In this document: piece after piece, positions 18,754-23,534 of the stretch
Layout of the letters: each line of letters opens with the position of its first letter
How positions within the stretch are numbered: the stretch's first letter is position 1
NCBI GenBank assembly: GCA_000969725.1
Contig: JXSR01S028074.1
Direction: 5' to 3' (one strand)
Length of the DNA stretch: 23,534 nt
Origin: Ophiothrix spiculata
Taxonomy: Eukaryota; Echinodermata; Ophiuroidea; Amphilepidida; Ophiotrichidae
Made by a program: the position numbers and the translations under genes
The notes under the pieces: model-generated
Databases searched by the model: none
Told to the model about the DNA's origin: nothing
The model's input: only the letters and a program-made list of their open reading frames with translations

Positions 18754-18854
18754 CTTGCAACAGACCTAAAGTCTTACTGTGTAACAAGATCATTTCAGTA
18801 CATGGCTTGCAGAGACCATAGACATTGAGTATATATACCTCTAGACCACTTGCA

Positions 18855-19215
18855 GAGTCGTTCAGAGCGTGGGCTTTATCTGCGTGTGCGTTGCTTAACA
18901 TCGCGCAACTGCAACTGACGCAGCGCGTGTCACACGCGTGGCCCGTGTAACGGTAAAGTGGTGCGCGCGCGGTGGTGTGACGATTTTAAATTTGTTGTTA
19001 TTGCGAGGATACTTGAGTCTAGGCGAGGCTGGTAAGATGACGCCTGTTTGTCTTGAATTTGAAAAAAGGTAAGAATTCTGTTTATTTTAGTTGTGTCATA
19101 ATTGTCTTGGCTGTTCAGTTGTTCATTTTGACTTATTGATGTGCAAATGTCGTGCTGTAAATTCAGTAAAAAACAGAAAATTCGGTCACAAGCGAGAGAC
19201 AAGATGGCGGTTTTG
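18855..19215. promoter_or_regulatory. CpG-rich segment with a YY1-like motif, possible internal promoter
   Basis: From about 18865 to 18985 CpG is locally dense in an otherwise CpG-poor region: GCGTGTGCGTTGC, ATCGCGCAAC, GACGCAGCGCGTGTCACACG, GTGGTGCGCGCGCGGTGG. About 200 bases on, ACAAGATGGCGGTTTTG (from about 19198) contains the AAGATGGCGG motif often found just downstream of transcription starts. A short ATG frame (MTPVCLEFEK) at about 19037 runs into GTAAGAATTC, a plausible first-exon donor. Together these could mark an alternative promoter in intron 4. Transposons here also carry GATGGCGGC, so a repeat origin is possible. Confidence 0.3.
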
Positions 19216-19829
19216 AGAAGCTTATCGGGAGATATTCAAATTTTTTGAATACATTTGTGTTTTATTTTAACACAACAGTCGCATACAAAGTTCATTTTTG
19301 GCTAAAAATCGTCCTTTACTGAAAACACGCCAGCAAAGGAACCGTCGCCAAATGATTTTTCGTGGGGTTTAAATGGGGTTCTCGGTAACTTTTTTGCTTT
19401 GAAGGATTAGGTTGGAGGGCTTGGCAGAGACATGTCTGCAGAGACATTTTTGCAATCAATATTAAGAGACATCTGCTCTTCCTGTGAGCAATAGCTATAG
19501 CAAATGTCTCTTTGGTTAGCGAATGTGCTCAGACCTACGACCCATTTTCAAGTGATGTGGTTTTTTTGCGCATCTTGTACCCATCAAAACCCATAACATT
19601 TTGAAAGAAAGTCCAGAAAGGGAGACGGGATGAAGGTAGGGGTATTTTACATGATGTACTCCAGAAGATGATATTGGTGAGTGAGTACAAAATTGGTTGC
19701 TTGAGGGCTGCTCTTCTGTGTACAACTTATCATTAAATTGTGACATCTTTGGGAGAGGTTTTAAATGTTTGTTAAATTTTATGACTTCTAAAAATTGTTT
19801 AACAAATTAAGTTGCATGTTGATAAATAT

Positions 19830-20141
19830 AAGCTTGTGTGGTCTAGTGGAATAGTGCAGGACTCTGAATCGTGAGGTCGCGAGTTTGAGCCCTGCTACCG
19901 CCAACTGGTAATGTCCTTGGGCAAGACATTTAATATTGATTGCTTTGTCAACCCAAGCGCATTGGGGAGCTGTTAGAGAAATATTACAATCTAAATTCTG
20001 ATAGGTTGGCATCTTAAGATTCCGATCAAGTTGAGGTGAAATGATTGTGAGGATTTCCTAATAACAGTGTAATAATGTCAAGCGCTATGTATGATACTAC
20101 GGTGAATAGCGCCATGTAAATGCTGGATATTATTATTATAT
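19830..20141 (+). mobile_element. tRNA-derived SINE (tRNA-Gln-like head)
   Basis: The first about 70 bases read like a tRNA: A-box TGGTCTAGTGG, an anticodon-arm region GACTCTGAATC as in tRNA-Gln(CTG), and B-box GGTCGCGAGTTTGAGCC. The 3' side of the acceptor stem does not pair, so this is not a working tRNA. A non-tRNA body follows (TGTCCTTGGGCAAGACATTT and AACCCAAGCGCATTGGGGAG), then a LINE-like tail AATAGCGCCATGTAAATGCT ending in a (TAT)n run. This head-body-tail layout is diagnostic of SINEs. The body word CCTTGGGCAAG resembles central domains shared among deuterostome SINEs, but that placement is from memory. Target duplications are not clear. Confidence 0.8.
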
Positions 20142-20262
20142 AATAACATTGCATGGTAAAAGGACCAAATATAGTAATTGTGGTCTGATGAAGATTTCAC
20201 AATCGTAAGGTAACTAAAAATGGTGGTGATTCCAGTTTAAGATTTACCATTTTTTCCCTATA

Positions 20263-21161
20263 CAGGGTGAGTCAAAATAAAGTGTAATCTAATCAGTGAT
20301 TTTATATAACCAGTTCCTTTTATTCTTTTGCAAAATTATTCCTGTCTGAGATGTCATATTTCATTAGCTTACCGTGCATACTGCATAACAATCTTTCAAT
20401 TGTTATGATAGGAAAGAAAACAATAGGATGATGAATTTAGACTGTGAAATGTCAGCGGGTTGACTCTTGGGGTAATGTTCAGATCAATCTTTCTGTCAAA
20501 AAAAAATCTTCAGTTGTTGTTTTGTTGAATCATCCAGATCAAGATCTTCCAGAGCCTTCCTTGTTTCTGTTATAAAGAGTGGTCTTTAGCTTATAAAAAT
20601 AGTTTAAATAGCTTGAGGTGATGGGACTTGGTTGGCATCTGTACACAGAACAGATGGCAATCTTCAACCGGAATATGAGTCTGGTGATACTTAATTGCAA
20701 CAAAATGCCAGCGCCAGTTGCTACATTGATGCGCCGTGATTTATATCCTGGCATTGGTTGTCAAGATTGTGCACTGATATCTGAAATAACCATCAGTACT
20801 TTGATCTGCATCATTTAATCTTCTTCTGTACCTCTGAACAATGCGTACCCGTTTAACATTTTGAATGCAGCGTTGACATGGTTAAGTTCATCAATGCACA
20901 ATCAAAAAGATATTACCCACTGCTGTACAGTAAAGAGTTCATCAACTTCATGTTGAAGCAAATTTGGTAGACATCAAAATTGGGTACCTTTACTTAAACG
21001 GCTGTAACTTTTGAATGCATTGATCAATTTCAACACACTAAAATTCTCATGAAAGCTGATTAAATTTGCTATTTATCCAGTATAATTTAAGTTGATACAC
21101 ATAAACAGATTTTCTGTAAATAAAATCCACCGTTGATTACACTCTAATTTGACTCACCCTG
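20263..21161. mobile_element. Mariner/Tc1-like element, about 0.9 kb, TA duplication
   Basis: The left end TACAGGGTGAGTCAAAATAA (from 20261) is the inverted match of TTGACTCACCCTGTA (to 21163), and the similarity continues to GTGTAATC / GATTACAC, a TIR of about 29 bp with few mismatches. The duplication TA lies at 20261-20262 and 21162-21163. Element length is about 899 bp, shorter than an autonomous mariner of about 1.3 kb. Short open frames on both strands (20539-20818) show no clear DDE motif, so it is a deleted or non-autonomous copy. TIR sequence and TA duplication fit the Tc1/mariner group. Confidence 0.8.
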
Positions 21162-21235
21162 TATAGGATGTGTTATGACGACAAAAATTGTATTTGTGTA
21201 AATTTTAACTTTCTTTGTCTTGTTTTTCCCTGCAG

Positions 21236-21261
21236 ATTAAAAGAAAACATCAAACGTGCAA
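21236..21261 (+). CDS. Coiled-coil gene, 26-base microexon E
   Basis: The acceptor TTGTTTTTCCCTGCAG ends at 21235 and the donor GTAAGTCATT begins at 21262. The single first base completes Val, then LKENIKRA follows with one base over. The phase fits exon D exactly. Only 75 bases separate it from the end of the mariner-like element. Microexons this small are real but hard to prove by eye. The strong splice sites and matching phase are the support. Confidence 0.6.
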
Positions 21262-21897
21262 GTAAGTCATTGTCTTATGCTAAATTGTGACCATCCATCC
21301 TAAACAACCTGTAAATGCAGCAAACTTAATATGAGCTACAGGTGAAAATACATGTCAAGGTCGTAATTTGCCGAAATTGATTTTTTGACAGATTCACAAT
21401 CCTTATGCTTACTTCAAAATACCACCAAAGTTTCATTTCAAAAAAATTATTAGAACTATGAAAAATATCTGTATTATATATTATGCAACAGAAAAATATA
21501 GGGCTTAGTGACCTTTGAACGCTTTTATCTCAGTTATACATTTTGCTCCTCGACAACCTTTGACAGACCATAACTTGACTTCTTGAAATCGAGTAAAGTT
21601 CATTGAGGTGTCATTTTAATCCTTATAAAACATGGTCTTTGCAAATATTTGAAAGAGTAAAAATGACAAGAGGCTGCATTTATGGTTGGTTTGGGATGGA
21701 CGGTAACAATTTATGTGCTTTATGAGGGCACTATGCCGACAGTTCATCACTAAAATGTGAAACCAGCAATGTAGTCCTCTAGAAAAATTAAATGTCACCA
21801 TTTTAATCAACCCTGATTTTAATTCATGAATCATGCATCATGACATAAACATATCATATGGTATTGCTTTGTATGATATCATTGTATAAGCATCTCG
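21262..21897. other. Intronic or 3' sequence, no feature recognised
   Basis: The next exon of the gene must end a codon begun by microexon E, but no convincing acceptor with an open phase-compatible frame was found here. The sequence is AT-rich. Confidence 0.4.
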
Positions 21898-22153
21898 TCA
21901 TGTGAGTGCAAGAAAGTCGTATCTGCAATAGCTGCCATTTGTTATAAATTTGGATTGCACACTGTCTAATCCCCAATCTTGGGTCAGTGGTTCTTGAAAT
22001 GGTTCTTCAGGTGACACCGTCACCTGAAGAACCATTAACCACTGACAAAAGACAGGGAATTTTTGAGGGATTTTTCACATTCTTGTGACAAAGTATAAAA
22101 TAAAAATAACTTAGGGCAGCCATTGCAGATACGACTTTCTTGCACTCACATGA
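21898..22153. mobile_element. Palindromic MITE family 2, copy 2
   Basis: The outer TIRs are 39 bp with one mismatch: TCATGTGAGTGCAAGAAAGT, CGTATCTGCAATAGCTGCC on the left and their complement ending CTTTCTTGCACTCACATGA on the right. In the centre, CAGTGGTTCTTGAAATGGTT and TCAGGTGAC pair with GTCACCTGAAGAACCATT and AACCACTG, so most of the 256-bp element folds on itself. Copy 1 is at 16504-16715. No target duplication is obvious. Confidence 0.85.
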
Positions 22154-22189
22154 TATTTTAAAAAAATTAACTTGTAGAATAAATTAAAT

Positions 22190-22440
22190 TACTATACCTC
22201 ATAAATATTCATTAGGCAATCATGAAATATAATTGGACAGTTCAATCTGATGAGCGTGACAGCATTTTGCCTACTTCCCCGATTGCGCGTAACGCCGATG
22301 CAGGGAAAAAATTGAAAAACTATCGCACCCCTACTACAGCACCCCTCGGTTGGAAATTCATACAGTGACCCAGAACAGTATTTAGGTGATATTTGGTTTT
22401 GCGTATATTACATTCAGTGAAATATTTATGAGGTATAGTA
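22190..22440. mobile_element. MITE with TACTATACCTCATAAATATT termini
   Basis: TACTATACCTCATAAATATT at 22190 is the inverted match of AATATTTATGAGGTATAGTA ending at 22440, with one extra T, a TIR of about 22 bp. The element is 251 bp with no ORF. Flanking AATTAAAT and AAACAAAT agree at 6 of 8 bases, so a degraded 8-bp duplication is possible. The superfamily is not assigned. Confidence 0.75.
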
Positions 22441-22442
22441 AA

Positions 22443-22544
22443 ACAAATACAACATGGTTTCGCGTCGGGAAGTAGACACACGCATCCAACACCTCGGGAT
22501 CAGTAATTTTCACTACTTCCTGATCAATAACATGTTGTATTTGT
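22443..22544. repeat. Small foldback element abutting the previous MITE
   Basis: ACAAATACAACATG (22443-22456) pairs perfectly with CATGTTGTATTTGT (22531-22544). Inside, GGGAAGTAG faces CTACTTCC and GATCAG faces CTGATC. The 102-bp unit lies two bases after the TIR element at 22190-22440, so the two could be parts of one composite. Confidence 0.7.
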
Positions 22545-22736
22545 ATAATATCTCATCATAAGGAATTAATTTTATATGAAATATGAATCAGCGCTTAACA
22601 AACAGTTCTTCACTTAGTGGTGCTGTACTTCATATATATCCATAAACACATGATTTGCAAAAACAGGCCTGTCAGTAGCAATTCTAAGAAAGGCTTGTTG
22701 TACACAGCATCCATATGATACCACTCACGATGCTAC

Positions 22737-23043
22737 CTGGGCAGCCAGTCAAGTATAATGTTGCAGACATAGCGTGACTAAGAAAAAGGTGAATTAGGGT
22801 TGTTTTTGAGGAATGAAAAGTAAATCAGATGACATCATTTAAGGTATCAAAAATAGCAATTTTCAAGAAATAGGATACTTTTTCAAACCCTGGTGGGAAA
22901 ACGGTATTGATATCCGCATTTAGGGTGTTAATAGGGGGAAAAGGGTATATTTTGTTTTACGAACCCTCCACCCTTTACAGGTCGTTTTGAAAATATGTGG
23001 TCACACTATGCTGGCAACATAATACTTGACTGGTCCCCCGGGT
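22737..23043. mobile_element. TIR element with perfect 8-bp TSD GATGCTAC
   Basis: GATGCTAC is duplicated exactly at 22729-22736 and 23044-23051. Inside, CCAGTCAAGTATAATGTTGC and ACATAGCGTGAC (left) match the reverse complement of GTCACACTATGCTGGCAACA and TAATACTTGACTGG (right), a TIR of about 43 bp at roughly 80% identity. The element is 307 bp, with no ORF. The 8-bp TSD is compatible with hAT, though the terminus CTGGG/ACCCGG is not the usual hAT end. Confidence 0.8.
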
Positions 23044-23339
23044 GATGCTACTATTTAAAGTATTGCAAATATGAAGATACAGATATTTTTTTGCTGGCCG
23101 TTTCATTTTTCTGTTATTACATTTAACTAATAGATTTAGAGTGATCCATTGAAGTGCTGCTGATGTATCACAGGGGTATGAAAGTGCTGCTCATATAGTG
23201 TGAGCATACAATAGGTGGACATTCAATGTTTTAGGGTAAAAAAAGGTCTTGGGTTTTGACCATGGAAATCAAACTTTTTAACTATTTAACTACACATGAA
23301 AGAAAACGATTGTGGTGTTTGCCTTTTGACCGGAATTGG

Positions 23340-23415
23340 ATATAAAACAAATGAATGAATGAATTAATACATAATAATTGAAGGAAAAATTAATTGATGA
23401 ATGAACACAAAACAA
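23340..23415. repeat. GAAT-rich degenerate simple repeat
   Basis: ATGAATGAATGAATTAATAC near 23350 and TTGATGAATGAAC near 23394 are imperfect (GAAT)n. No function is assigned; it could be the tail of a LINE or SINE. Confidence 0.5.
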
Positions 23416-23473
23416 AGCATATAATTGTGAATGAAGGAAAACCAACTGATTCAAAATTGTATTCATTTCGGGC

Positions 23474-23534
23474 AGTGGCGTAGCTAGTGGATGTGTTGCC
23501 CGGGGCAAGAAACTTAAATACCCCCCCCCCCCCC
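23474..23534. mobile_element. Probable hAT-like terminus followed by poly-C, cut by window end
   Basis: CAGTGGCGTAGCTAGTGG at about 23474 has the CAGTGGCGTAGC start seen in terminal repeats of many invertebrate hAT-like non-autonomous elements (from general knowledge, not a search). A GCCCGGGGC palindrome follows and the window ends in a 14-base C run. The other end lies outside the window. Confidence 0.45.

Larger units (their letters stand above)
12416..21261 (+). other. Partial spliced gene: coiled-coil protein, five supported internal exons
   Basis: Five exons join in frame: 12416-12590, 13677-13809, 16414-16490, 18187-18340 and 21236-21261 (565 coding bases, about 188 residues). Introns are 1086, 2604, 1696 and 2895 bases long. 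Every junction has AG/GT borders, and the phase left by each exon is the phase the next requires. The product begins DLESLSSHSEAFNLQRPLSG, then a heptad-rich stretch, a short Gly/Ser/acidic linker, an aromatic segment and an acidic Glu-rich stretch. This fits a scaffold-type coiled-coil protein. I do not recognise the family and assign no symbol. There is no start or stop codon, so both ends are missing. No further exon was convincingly found between 21262 and 23534. Confidence 0.75.

Noticed and set aside
19830..19900. Functional tRNA-Gln gene
   Set aside because: A and B boxes are recognisable but the acceptor stem does not pair, and a SINE body with a (TAT)n tail follows.
20539..20818. Transposase ORF inside the mariner-like element
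   Set aside because: Frames of 66 and 71 codons on opposite strands show no DDE/DDD spacing or helix-turn-helix that I can recognise.

Overview
This is a eukaryotic, animal-type window. It is AT-rich and intron-rich, has a 682-base assembly gap (11119-11800), and is dense in short DNA transposons, LINE relics, a tRNA-derived SINE and satellites. Nothing looks bacterial or viral. The repeat style (very many foldback and MITE-like elements, a CR1/L2-type LINE, a tRNA-derived SINE with an ATT-type tail) suggests a marine invertebrate, perhaps an echinoderm or hemichordate. That placement is inference; no gene here fixes the species.

The one protein-coding gene I can support is a multi-exon plus-strand gene. 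Five internal coding exons fit together: 12416-12590, 13677-13809, 16414-16490, 18187-18340 and a 26-base microexon at 21236-21261. Each has a good acceptor and a GTAAG/GTAAC donor, and the phases match at every junction (end phases 1, 2, 1, 2, 1). Together they encode about 188 residues of a charged, coiled-coil-rich protein that I do not recognise. The 5' part is probably in the assembly gap or upstream of it, and the 3' end lies beyond the window.

Layout. 1-900: AT-rich, with a hairpin at the extreme left. 912-1708: two arrays of a 26-bp repeat facing each other as a giant inverted repeat. 1709-2640: nothing recognised. 2860-4260: several foldbacks, a cluster of GAGCAT-type palindromes and a pair of dispersed direct repeats. 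4700-8078: one decayed LINE reverse transcriptase, cut twice by two copies of the same long-TIR DNA transposon, each with its own 9-bp target-site duplication. 8080-9386: mostly unassigned, with a promoter-like stretch near 8930-9095. 9387-9662: a proline-rich open frame of uncertain status. 9838-9895: a lone mariner-like terminus. 10481-10825: a MITE. 11101-21261: the spliced gene and its introns.

The introns carry much of the interest. The second exon has been amplified downstream into about eight copies of a 105-bp (35-codon) unit, each keeping a 5' splice donor but no acceptor. This array was later hit by two TIR elements with 8-bp duplications and by one further interruption. Elsewhere in the introns and 3' flank are two MITE families present twice each, a tRNA-derived SINE, a roughly 900-bp mariner-like element with TA duplication, a CpG-rich segment and several palindromic elements. 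The window ends in a run of C beside a sequence resembling a hAT-type terminus.
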